The notes below the pieces were generated by a model. The model ran no database searches, was not told the origin of the DNA, and saw only the letters and a list, made by a program, of their open reading frames with translations. From assembly GCA_963734435.1 (NCBI GenBank), contig CAVTHA010000015.1, positions 372,001 to 436,000 of the forward strand: a DNA stretch of 64,000 nt. Reading direction: 5' to 3'. Positions 43,290 to 52,311 of the stretch are shown here, piece by piece. Numbering within the stretch: the stretch's first letter is position 1; every line of letters starts with the position of its first letter. The translations under genes and the position numbers were made by a program. This stretch comes from Bog-756 sp963734435. GTDB lineage: Bacteria > Actinomycetota > Acidimicrobiia > Acidimicrobiales > RAAP-2.

Positions 43290-43657
43290 GCCGGGCGCGA
43301 GCGAGCGGGCCGTCACGATGCACGACGTCCGCGCTCCTGGCCGCGCTGGTGCTTCGCCCGCATCTCTGGTTGGCGGCGCTCGCCACGATCGGCCGGCTGG
43401 CCGGTCCCGGCTGGTGGCACCGGCGGCCCTACCTGCCGTTGCCCGACAGCCGGCTGTGGGCCTTCCGAATGGAGACGGCCTACGGGCGAACGGACGTCGA
43501 CCCGGAGGTGGACGACGTGGTCGCCTACCTCGAGTGGTGCCGAGACAGCGGCCGTCGCCGACGGGATCGTGGTGGTGGTCGGGCCGGCCTGCGGACCAGC
43601 GCCGATGGCGGCAACGGTCCGTCGCACAGCCGCCTCTGGCTCGATGGGTCGGGCTAA
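43286..43657 (+). CDS. conserved hypothetical protein, about 123 aa
   Basis: ATG 43286 overlaps the kinase stop as ATGA. The product has LRPHLWLAALATIGRLAGPGWW, RRPYLPLPDSRLWAFRMETAYG and DDVVAYLEWCRD, a pattern I recognise from uncharacterised actinobacterial proteins; the C-terminus is Arg/Gly-rich. One weakly hydrophobic segment. No function can be assigned. Confidence 0.7.
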   Translation: MSRARASGPSRCTTSALLAALVLRPHLWLAALATIGRLAGPGWWHRRPYLPLPDSRLWAFRMETAYGRTDVDPEVDDVVAYLEWCRDSGRRRRDRGGGRAGLRTSADGGNGPSHSRLWLDGSG

Positions 43658-43660
43658 GTT
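43655..43660 (+). promoter_or_regulatory. -10 box TAAGTT, leaderless HNH gene start
   Basis: TAAGTT ends nine bases before ATG 43670 without a Shine-Dalgarno sequence, favouring ATG 43670 over TTG 43667. Confidence 0.4.
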
Positions 43661-43669
43661 TTCGGGTTG

Positions 43670-44275
43670 ATGGACCGACGGCTGAAGCAGGCGAGGCGCA
43701 AGGGCGCGGGCCTACCGGCGGGCCGTACGGAGCCCACCCGGTCACCGGTCAGCCCGACGCGTCGGGCCCTGGTGCTCAATGCCACCTTCGAGCCACTCGG
43801 GGTGGTCTCGTCGCGACGAGCCGTCCTGCTGGTGCTCGACACCAAAGCGGTGGCCGTCCACACGACGGACCGGGTCTTCCGGGCCGAGCGGGTCACCGTT
43901 CCTGAGCCGTCTGTCGTCCGCCTCGTGCGCTACGTCCACGTGCCTCGCCACTACCGGGTGGCCGTCAACCGGCGGACCGTGTTCGCTCGGGACGGATCCC
44001 GTTGTCAGTACTGCGGGCTGGCTGCCGAGAATCTCGACCATGTCATACCGCGTAGCCGGGGCGGTACCCACACGTGGGAGAACGTGGTAGCCGCCTGCCG
44101 CCGGTGCAACACACGCAAGGAGGACCGGTTACCCCACGAGGCCGGCATGGTCCTCCAGTCGACCCCGGCGGCGCCCCGCCACCGCGTGCACCTGTTGGCC
44201 CTGTGTGGCGGAGCCAGTGAGGACTGGGGCACCTACCTCGGGGACGTGGGATCCCGCCGGCAGCTGACCGCCTGA
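43670..44275 (+). CDS. HNH endonuclease domain protein
   Basis: About 201 residues. A basic N-terminus leads to ALVLNATFEPLGVVSSRRAVLLVL, then an HNH nuclease with zinc ligands CQYCG and CRRCN, and the active loop LDHVIPRSRGGTHTWENVV. This type is widespread and single-copy in actinobacteria, usually unlinked to phage or restriction systems; it may act in DNA repair. ATG chosen from the upstream -10-like box. Confidence 0.88.
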   Translation: MDRRLKQARRKGAGLPAGRTEPTRSPVSPTRRALVLNATFEPLGVVSSRRAVLLVLDTKAVAVHTTDRVFRAERVTVPEPSVVRLVRYVHVPRHYRVAVNRRTVFARDGSRCQYCGLAAENLDHVIPRSRGGTHTWENVVAACRRCNTRKEDRLPHEAGMVLQSTPAAPRHRVHLLALCGGASEDWGTYLGDVGSRRQLTA

Positions 44276-44325
44276 CCCGACCAGGCCCGGCACCCGACGA
44301 CCGGCAGCGGTGGGAGGCTGGCCTC

Positions 44326-45054
44326 ATGTCCCGGGGATGGACGGTCGACAATCGGTTCGGGGAAGCCGCCGCCCTGCATGCGGCGTGGCCCGCGGCCGAG
44401 TCGTCGCCGGCGCGGCGGGCCGTCGCCGTCTGCCGGGTCCCGGGGCCCTCGGTGGTACTCGGCTCGACCCAGTCCACCGACGTGGTCGACCCGGTTTCGG
44501 CTGCCCGCTCCGGCGTGGCCGTCGCCCGGCGACGCTCGGGAGGTGGCGCGGTGTTGGTGACCCCCGGGGAGCCCGTGTGGGTCGACCTTTGGCTGCCCGC
44601 CACCGACCCCCTGTGGAGTGACGACGTGTCCCGGGCTTTCGACTGGGTGGGGGACACCTGGGTGGTGGCGCTGGAGCGGATGGGTATCCGCGGCCTGGTG
44701 GCTCATCGGTCCGGACCCCTGTCCTGCACCAGCTGGTCGGCGCAGGTGTGCTTCGGGGGGGTGGGACGGGGTGAGGTGGTCACGGCTGACGGGCGCAAGG
44801 TGGTAGGCCTGGCGCAGCGGCGAACCCGCGCCGGGGCATGGTTCCATGGGGCCTGCGCTCTGCGGTGGGACCCGACCCCACTGGTGGACCTGCTGTCGCT
44901 GTCGCCCAGCGACCGGTCCGCCGCCGTCCGGGAGCTCGAGAGCGCGGCCGTCGGGGTGTCGGACCTGGCCGTGGCGGCCGGCCATCCGGTCATCGACGGG
45001 CCGATGGCGGCCGTTGCGCTGATCGAGGCCTTGCCACCCACGCCGGGTTCGTAA
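44326..45054 (+). CDS. lipoate-protein ligase A-like protein (BPL/LplA family)
   Basis: A 242-residue protein of the biotin/lipoate ligase fold: VLGSTQSTDVVDP, the RRRSGGGAVLVTPGEPVWVDLWLP segment typical of LplA, and the ADGRKVVGLAQRR strand with the lysine that contacts the acyl-adenylate. It may attach lipoate or a related acid to carrier domains. ATG 44326 has TGGGAGG at good spacing. A perfect hairpin follows the stop. Confidence 0.8.
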   Translation: MSRGWTVDNRFGEAAALHAAWPAAESSPARRAVAVCRVPGPSVVLGSTQSTDVVDPVSAARSGVAVARRRSGGGAVLVTPGEPVWVDLWLPATDPLWSDDVSRAFDWVGDTWVVALERMGIRGLVAHRSGPLSCTSWSAQVCFGGVGRGEVVTADGRKVVGLAQRRTRAGAWFHGACALRWDPTPLVDLLSLSPSDRSAAVRELESAAVGVSDLAVAAGHPVIDGPMAAVALIEALPPTPGS

Positions 45055-45079
45055 CCGGTCGGGCGCCACCGGCCGCTTC

Positions 45080-45103
45080 CGACACCGGCCTGGGCCGGTG
45101 TCG
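45080..45103 (+). terminator. perfect 10-bp hairpin after the ligase gene
   Basis: CGACACCGGC pairs fully with GCCGGTGTCG around CTGG, 26 bases after the stop at 45054. There is no T tract. It probably separates this transcript from the division cluster. Confidence 0.6.
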
Positions 45104-45252
45104 CCCTCATCGTCGACGTCGACCGGTCGACGGGCGCGCCGGAACAGCCCTGGAGCCGCCTGATTCGTCGGGGCCCGGCCCGGTCGGTGGCTCCTCACCG
45201 GCACGGCGGCGGTGGCGCACTTTCGCCGTCGAAAGGGGCATTTCTGGGACGT

Positions 45253-45298
45253 AGTGGTTGACCAGTGGGGGAGTGGGGCGTAAAGTGGCGCAAAGTGG
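45253..45298 (+). promoter_or_regulatory. mraZ promoter with MraZ boxes
   Basis: TTGACC (45258-45263), 17 bases, TAAAGT (45281-45286) form a strong promoter. Five AGTGG repeats start at 45253, 45264, 45272, 45284 and 45294; the last two are AAAGTGG spaced exactly ten bases. Tandem (AAA)GTGG repeats at 10-bp spacing are known MraZ sites, so MraZ should repress its own cluster here. Confidence 0.78.
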
Positions 45299-45367
45299 TG
45301 TGAAAGGGAGGAACCTGGACCCGCCCGGTTCCGGGCACTGCGGGGAGCATCGTGGGAGCAATCATCG

Positions 45368-45787
45368 GTGGCACGGTTTTTCGGCAGGTACGAGCACTCG
45401 CTCGACGACAAGGGAAGGGTGATCCTCCCGTCGAAGTTCCGTGGCCACTTCGAGCACGGCGGCTACCTGACCCCATATCAGGACGGTTGTCTCTCGCTGT
45501 GGACCCCAGACCAGTTCGAGCAGCAGATGGAGGCGATGCTGGAGCGGGCGGAGACGGGCCGCAGCGACCGCAACATGGCGCGGTTGTGGGCATCGACCTC
45601 GCACGAGCTGGAGATCGATCGGCAGGGCCGGATGGCCATTCCCGCCCGGCTCCGCGACTACGCCGGCCTGTCGGGCGACGTCCTGGTGCTCGGGGCGATC
45701 GACCGGGTCGAGCTCTGGAACCGGGAAGCGTGGGACGAGAAGGTCCTGCCCGAGGAGGATCGCCTCACCCAGGGCGACGACGGTTGA
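45368..45787 (+). CDS. mraZ: transcriptional regulator MraZ
   Basis: A 139-residue MraZ with two AbrB-like swapped-hairpin modules: FGRYEHSLDDKGRVILPSKFR and STSHELEIDRQGRMAIPARLRDYAGL. It forms ring-shaped oligomers and binds GTGG repeats upstream of itself to control the division cluster. GTG 45368 gives the canonical ARFFGRYEHSLD start; GGGAG lies about ten bases upstream. Confidence 0.97.
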   Translation: MARFFGRYEHSLDDKGRVILPSKFRGHFEHGGYLTPYQDGCLSLWTPDQFEQQMEAMLERAETGRSDRNMARLWASTSHELEIDRQGRMAIPARLRDYAGLSGDVLVLGAIDRVELWNREAWDEKVLPEEDRLTQGDDG

Positions 45788-46239
45788 GCGAGGTGGGCTC
45801 TCTCCATATCGTCCCTGAGTGGGGAAACGACGATCCCGAGCCCGGGAGGGCCCCGGGGTCGGGGTCGGGGGAGACCGCCGGCCGGGTCAGCCTCGACCAC
45901 CCGAGCCTCGACCACCCGAGCCTCGACCGGGAGGGGGGGAGTCCAGCGTCCGGTGCCGGAGGATCGGAGATCGCAGACGAAGGGAGCACGACAAGGACCA
46001 TCACCATCGCCACCCCGGGCCGGAGGATCGTCCCCCCGCCCGCCACCGAACGCGCCGGCAGGCCCTCACCGTATGAGTGCGGCTTGGCCGCCGTGGCCCG
46101 TCATGAGGTGCACATCGAGCGCGTCTGGCCCATGCGCAGTCCCCCGACCGGATCGCTGGAAGAATCCTCCTCCGCCTACTTCCAGAGCGAACGTCGCGGC
46201 ACTCCACCCGCACGCATTGTGCCGGTCGGGGGACTGCGG
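45788..46239 (+). other. mraZ-rsmH gap with an open frame into rsmH
   Basis: 452 bases with no separate gene I can recognise. The rsmH frame is open throughout, back to a TTG at 45784 that overlaps the mraZ stop. In it are two full 15-bp tandem repeats and one partial (cctcgaccacccgag, 45891-45930, encoding LDHPS units). A segment before the rsmH ATG, SSSAYFQSERRG, resembles the AYF-containing N-terminus of mycobacterial RsmH. It may be a coding extension or an untranslated leader. Confidence 0.4.
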
Positions 46240-47235
46240 ATGAGCCAGGCATTCCCCCATGAGCCGGTGATGGCCGACGAGGTCGTCGAATTGTTCCGCC
46301 CGGTGCCTCCGGGCCTGGTGGTCGACGCCACGGTGGGGGGCGGCGGCCATGCGGCCGCGCTCCTCCGCGGTGTCGAGGGCATCAGCTTGCTCGGACTGGA
46401 CCGGGACCCGCTGGCCGCGGCCGCAGCCACCGACACCCTGCGTCCCTTCGGGCTCCGCGCCGCCGTCCGACGCTCGCGCTTCGACGCCCTGGCCGAGGTG
46501 GTCAACGGGTACCAGGACGCCGCCGGGACACCTCTCCCCCAACGAGGGCTGAGCGGGGCACTGTTCGACCTCGGGGTCAGTTCGCCCCAGCTCGATGTGG
46601 CCGAGCGTGGTTTCTCGTACCGGCGGGACGCCCCTCTGGACATGCGGATGGACCCGACCTCGGGCCGCAGCGCCGCCGATCTGGTCAACGAGGTCGATGA
46701 GGACGAGCTGATCGAGCTGCTCACCGACAACGGGGAGGGCCGGTTCGCCCGGCGCATCGCCCGGGCCATCATCGACGCCCGGCCCCTGGTCACCACGGGC
46801 CAGCTGGCCGATGTGGTCCGAGGCGCCATCCCGGCCGCCACCCGCCGGACGGGCGGCCATCCGGCCCGCCGGGCCTTCCAGGCCATCCGCATCGCCGTCA
46901 ACGAGGAGCTCGGCCAGCTGCAGACCGCCCTCGACGACGCCCTGGCCCTACTGCAGCCCGGAGGCCGGTGCGTCGCCATCGCCTACCACTCCGGTGAGGA
47001 CCGCCTGGTCAAGGCCACCTTCGTCCGGGCGGCCACCGGCGACTGCCACTGCCCGCCCGGGCTCCCGTGTGCGTGCGGGGCCGATCCCCAATTCCGCCTG
47101 GTGCGGCGGGGCGCCCGGCGGCCCTCTGCCGAGGAGGTCGAACGCAACCACCGGGCCGAGGCGGCCCGCCTCCGGGTCATCGAACGTCTGCCCGTCCCCT
47201 CCGACCGCCCGTCGGCCCGCGGCCGGGTGGCCTGA
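46240..47235 (+). CDS. rsmH: 16S rRNA m4C1402 methyltransferase RsmH
   Basis: A 331-residue SAM methyltransferase from ATG 46240 (PHEPVMADEVVELF): SAM motif DATVGGGGHAAALL, LFDLGVSSPQLDVAERGFSYRRDAPLDMRMD, and the C-terminal QAIRIAVNEEL and IAYHSGEDRLVK motifs. It N4-methylates C1402 in the decoding centre. In-frame codons extend upstream to TTG 45784, which would add about 152 residues. Its stop overlaps the ftsL-like ATG. Confidence 0.95.
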   Translation: MSQAFPHEPVMADEVVELFRPVPPGLVVDATVGGGGHAAALLRGVEGISLLGLDRDPLAAAAATDTLRPFGLRAAVRRSRFDALAEVVNGYQDAAGTPLPQRGLSGALFDLGVSSPQLDVAERGFSYRRDAPLDMRMDPTSGRSAADLVNEVDEDELIELLTDNGEGRFARRIARAIIDARPLVTTGQLADVVRGAIPAATRRTGGHPARRAFQAIRIAVNEELGQLQTALDDALALLQPGGRCVAIAYHSGEDRLVKATFVRAATGDCHCPPGLPCACGADPQFRLVRRGARRPSAEEVERNHRAEAARLRVIERLPVPSDRPSARGRVA

Positions 47236-47768
47236 TGGCTCCGCCGTCCCCGGCCACGGCGCGGCGCGCCCCGGCGCGGCCTTCGTCCCGTCCCGGCCCC
47301 TCCGCCCCGCGCCGCCCCCCGCTTCGGCTGTTCGAGCCGGCCCCCCGTTCCCGCCCGGTCCGGCGGGTCGTCGGACGCTCGACCATCTGGTTGTCAGGGC
47401 TGCTCATCGTGGGGAGCCTTTTGGCCGTGGTGGTCGGGGACGCCCTACTCACCGAGGGCCAGGTCCGGCTGTCGTCCATCCAGGCCAAGGTGGCCACGGC
47501 CGTGGCCACCGAGAAGTCGCTCCAGGCGTCGGTAGCAGAGAAGGGCGCGCCCCCGGTGGTGGTCGGTCAGGCCGAGGGCCAAGGGTTGGTGGCCCCGACC
47601 CAGGTGGTGTATCTGCCGCAGGTCCCGCTGAACGTGCCCCTTCCCGCACCGCACACCACGCCCCTCCCGAGGCCGGCCGGTGCTCCGTCCACCCCGGCCT
47701 CCACACCGACCTCCGCCTCGTCTTCCCCGCCTGCATCCGGATCAGCGTCTGCCTCCGCCCACCAGTGA
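47235..47768 (+). CDS. ftsL: FtsL-like division protein
   Basis: A 177-residue bitopic protein between rsmH and ftsI, the conserved place of FtsL. A basic Pro-rich cytoplasmic tail (about 50 residues) precedes one TM helix (IWLSGLLIVGSLLAVVVGDAL), then a short coiled-coil-like stretch (LSSIQAKVATAVATEKSLQASVAEK) and a Pro/Ser/Ala-rich tail. FtsL forms the FtsQLB complex that activates FtsWI. Assignment relies on position and topology. Confidence 0.78.
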   Translation: MAPPSPATARRAPARPSSRPGPSAPRRPPLRLFEPAPRSRPVRRVVGRSTIWLSGLLIVGSLLAVVVGDALLTEGQVRLSSIQAKVATAVATEKSLQASVAEKGAPPVVVGQAEGQGLVAPTQVVYLPQVPLNVPLPAPHTTPLPRPAGAPSTPASTPTSASSSPPASGSASASAHQ

Positions 47769-49653
47769 GCCCGTCCATTCTGCTGGGGCGGCGCACGCGG
47801 GCCATGCGGTTGGTCCTCGTGGTGGTGTTCATGGCCCTGGTGGTCCAGCTGGTGCGGGTCCAGGAGTTCTCGCACCAGCACTACGCGTCACTGTCCACCT
47901 CGGAGCTGACCCAGACGGTGTCGGTGCCGGCCGTTCGGGGCGGGATCTTCGATCGCAACGGTGAGGTCCTGGCCGAATCGGTGACCAAGCAGACGGTGGT
48001 GGCCGACCCCATGTTGATCACCCACCCGGCCGAGACCGCCGCCGCTCTCTCCCCGGTGCTCGGGATCCCCGCCGATCAGCTCCGGGCCGAGCTCACCGCC
48101 CGCTCCGGCTTCGTCTACCTGGCCCATCGGGTGGCCGACGCCGTCGCCACCCGGGTCTCCTCCCTGGGCCTGGCCGGCATCAACCTGGTGCCCGAGTCGC
48201 AGCGCATCGAGCCGGACGGGCAACTCGCCTCGCCGGTGGTGGGATCGGTCAAGTGGGACGGGAGCGGGTCGGGCGGGCTGGAGTACCAGTACGACCAGCT
48301 GTTGGCCGGTGCCGCCGGATCGAAGAGCCTGCTCCGGGCACCCGACGGGGTGACCCTCCCCGGCAGCGGCAGCGGCTCGGTGGCGGCCCGCCCCGGCACC
48401 GGCATCGAGCTCACCATCGACCAGTCGATCCAGTACATCGCCGAACAGGCGCTCGGAGCGGAGATCGCCGCCTCGCACGCCTTCAGCGGCACGGCCGTGG
48501 TGATGGACGTGAAGACGGGCGACATCCTGGCCATGGCCGATCTGCAGGCCACCACCGGGACGGCCACCACGGGTGCGGCCACCGGAGCCTCGGCGGTGAC
48601 CGTCGCCCACTCCACTCGATCCCCGAGCCCCACTGCTGGGACCTCCTCGACCTCGGGACCGACCCTGGTGGCCGGGAGCGACACCCTCCCCGCCGGGGTC
48701 GAGGAAGCGCCCTCCAACACCGCGGTGACCCAGGTCTACGAACCGGGCTCGGTGTTCAAGCTGGTCACGTTCTCGGCCGCCCTGGCCAGCGGCGTGACCA
48801 CTCCCAACCAGGTGGTCGAGGTGCCCAGCTCCCTGGCCATGGGCACCTACATCTTCCACGACGCCGAACAGCACGGGCCCGAGCAACTGACGGCCAGCGC
48901 CATCCTGGCCCAGTCCTCCAACCTCGGCACCATCGAGGTCGCCCAGGCCCTGGGCAAGAACCGCCTGTTGGCCCAGATCGGCAACCTCGGGTTCGGCAAG
49001 CCGACGGGACTCAGCTTCCCGGGTGAGTCCGAGGGGCTGGTCCCGAGCCCGCCGCCTGGACCGGGACGTCGATCGGGTCGACACCCATCGGCCAGGACGA
49101 CGCGGTGACCGCCCAGCAGGTCCTCGACGCCTACAACACGGTGGCCAACGGTGGGGTCTTCGTCGCGCCCCGGCTGGTCCGAGCCACGGTGGGCACCGAC
49201 GGTTCGGTCCTGGCGGCCAAGGCGTCCCCCGCCCACCGAGTCATCGGGCCTGCCACCGACGCCCAGCTGATCACCATGCTGGAGCAGGTGGTCACGACGG
49301 CACCGGGACCAGTGCCGCCGTCGACGGGTACACCGTGGCGGGCAAGACGGGGACGGCGCAGATCCCTGACCCCGAGCCACCTGGGATACATCCCGGGGGC
49401 CTACGTGGGGTCGTTCGCCGGGTTCGCCCCGGCCGAGAACCCGGTGCTGTCGGCGGTCGTGGTGCTCGACCACCCGACCCCCATCTACGGTGGTGCGGTC
49501 GCTGCCCCGGTGTTCTCGACCATCATGGCCTACGCTCTGCACCACTACGGCATCCCGACCACCGCCGCGGCCACCACCTCGACGTCGAGCTCGGCCGTCG
49601 GCGCCACCGGTACCACCGCCGTGCCCTCCGGAGCTACAACGGAAGGACCGTAG
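47765..49653 (+). CDS. ftsI: septal transpeptidase FtsI (PBP3), three frameshifts
   Basis: A class B PBP: TM helix near residue 20, dimerisation domain (VPAVRGGIFDRNGEVLAES) and transpeptidase domain with SVFK (Ser329), SSN (Ser384) and AGKTGTAQ. GTG 47765 overlaps the ftsL stop. The frame is broken by a lost base near 49040-49048, a lost G near 49300 and a gained G near 49385; the KTG motif lies between the last two in another frame. Repair gives about 630 residues to TAG 49653. It cross-links septal peptidoglycan with FtsW. Confidence 0.88.
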
Positions 49654-49721
49654 GTGGGCCTGGACCGGGGTCGCGGTGACCGCGCCCGCCCCCGGAGCCC
49701 CTGGACCGTCCCCTCGTGCAG

Positions 49722-51151
49722 ATGACCGCAGTGATCCACGACATCGACCCGGTCGGTGTCCGTGGCGACCCGTCTTCGACTCTGGTCCGATCCGTCGAAT
49801 TCGACAGCCGACGCGTCGGGCCCGGTGCCCTGTTCTGCTGTCTCCCCGGTCGCGCACACCGACGGCCACCAGCATGCGGCCGAAGCGGTGGCCAGGCCGG
49901 GGCCACCGCGCTTGCTCTGGTCGAGCGTCCTCGCTCTCGACGTGACCCAGGTCGTGGTGGCCCGCGGGCACGGTGCGCCCGGCCATGGCCCGCGTCGCCG
50001 CGGCCTTCTTCGGCCATCCGCCCGGTCGCTGACCATGGTCGGGGTGACGGGCACCAACGGCAAGACGACGGTCACCCATCTGGTCCGGCCATCTTCGAGA
50101 CGCAGCCGGCCGACCCACGGCGGTGATCGGCACCCTCGACGGCGCCCGCACCACGCCGGAGTCCCCGGTGCTCCAGACGCCTGCTGGCCGGGACGCGTGA
50201 CGACGGCCGCCGGGCGCTGGCCATGGAGGTGTCGTCCCACGCCCTGACCGCCCACCGGGTCGACGGGATCCTCTTCGACGTGGCCGTCTTCACCAACCTG
50301 TCCCACGACCATCTCGACTACCACGGGACCATGGAGGCCTACTTCGCCGCCAAGGCCTCGCTGTTCACCCCGGAGCCGGACCAGACGCGGCGGTGGTCAA
50401 CGTGGACGACCCCTGGGGGCGCCGATCTGGCCGGAGGGTGGCCCGGCGAGCTGGTGCCGGTGCGCCGCTCCGACGCCCGCCAGCCCGTGCTCTCGCCGGG
50501 GACCTCCAGCTTCAAATGGCGGGGTCGGCGGGTCAGCTCGCCGCTGTCGGGTTCGTTCCACGTGGCCAACGCCCTGGTGGCGGCCACCACGGCCGCCGGC
50601 CTCGGAGTCGGCCCCGACCAGGTGGTCGGACCGGGCTGGCGGCCCGCCCTCCGGTGCCGGGTCGCTTCGAGGTGGTCGCCACGGCCGCCCCCTTCACCGT
50701 GCGTGGTCGACTACGCCCACACCCCGGACGGGCTCGAGCTGGCCCTCGACAGCGCCCGGGCGCTGGCCGGTCGGTCACCGGGTGGTGTGCGTGTTCGGGT
50801 GCGGGGGGGACCGCGACCACGAGAAGCGCCCCGCCATGGGGGCGGTGGCCGCCCGCGGCGCCGACGTGGCCGTGGTCACCTCGGACAATCCCCGGTACGA
50901 GGACCCCGCGGCCATCATCGACGACGTGCTGGCCGGCGTGGCGACGCCCGGCGAGCTGGTGGTCGAACCGCGATCGGGCGCGAGGCCATCGGACCCGCCG
51001 TCGGCGCTGGCCCGACCCGGGGACGTGGTGGTGGTGGCGGGCAAGGGCCACGAGACCACCCAGGTGGTCGGCGATGCGGTCCGGCCCTTCGACGACCGGC
51101 TGGAGGCGGCCGCGCGGCGCGTGGCCGGACCGGCGCAGCGGGCCGCCGTGA
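49722..51151 (+). CDS. murE: UDP-MurNAc-tripeptide synthetase MurE, many frameshifts
   Basis: All MurE landmarks are present but in different frames: N-terminus DIDPVGVRGDPSSTLVRSVEFDSR, P-loop GTNGKTT (about 50050-50070), EVSSHALTAHRVDGILFD (50226 onward), VDYAHTPDGLELAL (about 50706), FGCGGDRDHEKRP and the DNPRYEDP motif that marks meso-DAP specificity. At least eight single-base gains or losses are needed to join them. It adds meso-DAP to UDP-MurNAc-L-Ala-D-Glu. After repair the stop is TGA 51149-51151, overlapping the mraY GTG. murF does not follow. Confidence 0.82.
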
Positions 51152-52181
51152 TCACCCTCATGACCTCGGGTGGGATCGCCCTGTGGGTGGCGGCGCTCGG
51201 CACCCCGTTGCTCATCCGGTGGCTGCTCAAGAACAACATCGGGCAGCAGATCCGCGAGGACGGGCCCCAGGTGCACCTGGCCAAGGCGGGCACCCCCACC
51301 ATGGGGGGCCTCGGCATCGTCGGGGCGGTGGTGGTCGGCTACCTGTGGCCCACGCCGTCCCCGGGGTCACGTTCGTCGCCGTCGGGGACACTCGTCATGC
51401 TGGCCACTGGTCGGGGCGGCCGCATCGGGCTGGCCGACGACTGGATCAAGGTGCGCCACCGCCGCAGCCTGGGGCTCAACAAGCGGGCCAAGCTCGCGGC
51501 CCAGATCGGTCTCGGCGTGGCCTTCGCCCTGCTGGCCGAGCACTGGGCCCGGGCCAACACCCATCTGTCGTTCACCCGGTGGGACTCCACCGGGCTTCGA
51601 CCTGGGCACGTGGGGTGGGTCGTGTGGGCGACGCTGATCATGGTCGGGCACGGCCAACGCCGTGAACCTCACCGACGGGCTCGACGGTCTGGCCGTCGGG
51701 CTCGGCCACCTTCTGCTTCGCCTGCCTGGCCGTCATCGGGTACTGGCAGTTCCGCCACTTCGCCATCTACCACGTGGCCGCCGCCCTCGACCTGGCCCTG
51801 GCCTCGGTGGCGCTGGCCGGCGCCTGCCTCGGCTTCCTGTGGTGGAACGCGGCCCCGGCCCGGATCTTCATGGGCGACACCGGCTCGCTGGCCATCGGCT
51901 CGGGGCTGGCCGCGCTGTGCCTGCTGATGAACCTCCAGCTGCTGCTGCCGGTCATCGGCGGACTGTTCGTCATCGTCACCCTGTCGGTGGTCATCCAGGT
52001 GGTCAGCTTCCGGGTCTTCCACCGCCGGGTGTTCCGCATGGCGCCGCTGCACCACCACTTCGAGCTGCTGGGCTGGCCCGAGACCACGGTCATCGTGCGG
52101 TTCTGGATCCTGGCCGGGCTCTTCGCCGCCCTCGGCCTCGGCGTCTTCTACGCCGACTTCCTCTCGGTGGGCAAGGTCTGA
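51148..52181 (+). CDS. mraY: phospho-MurNAc-pentapeptide transferase MraY, several frameshifts
   Basis: A polytopic enzyme that makes lipid I. GTG 51148 (VITLMTSGGIALWVAALGTP) gives the normal N-terminus ending GQQIREDGP and AGTPTMGG. Catalytic motifs are LADDWIKV, NAVNLTDGLDGLA, FMGDTGSLA and MAPLHHHFELLGW. Frame breaks occur between 51345 and 51410 (several), an extra G near 51650 and an extra base near 51700. The stop lies in the first copy of a tandem 18-bp duplication (52164-52199). murD does not follow. Confidence 0.88.
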
Positions 52182-52199
52182 TCGGTGGGCGAAGTCTGA
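52164..52199 (+). repeat. 18-bp tandem duplication across the mraY stop
   Basis: tcggtgggcaaggtctga (52164-52181) is followed directly by tcggtgggcgaagtctga, two mismatches. Each copy encodes SVG(K/E)V plus a TGA, so the mraY end is duplicated. Confidence 0.85.
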
Positions 52200-52311
52200 T
52201 GAACAACTCCGGGCCGCCGTCACCCCGGCCGGGGAGCGGGCGGGTTCCACCACCTGTCGGGGCCAGTGGGGGAGGCTAGGAAGATGTACGCGGCGCCCCC
52301 AGGGGGAGGAC

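Noticed and set aside
45784..46239. A separate gene between mraZ and rsmH
   Set aside because: No independent start with a ribosome-binding site, low-complexity composition and no recognisable domain; treated as gap or RsmH extension.
49716..51151. murE as a true pseudogene
   Set aside because: All catalytic motifs survive in order, neighbours in the same 7-kb block are broken in the same way, and the enzyme is essential; consensus error is more likely.
52199..52279. Short ORF between mraY and ftsW as a murD remnant
   Set aside because: The 26-residue Pro/Gly/Ser peptide shows no Mur ligase motif.
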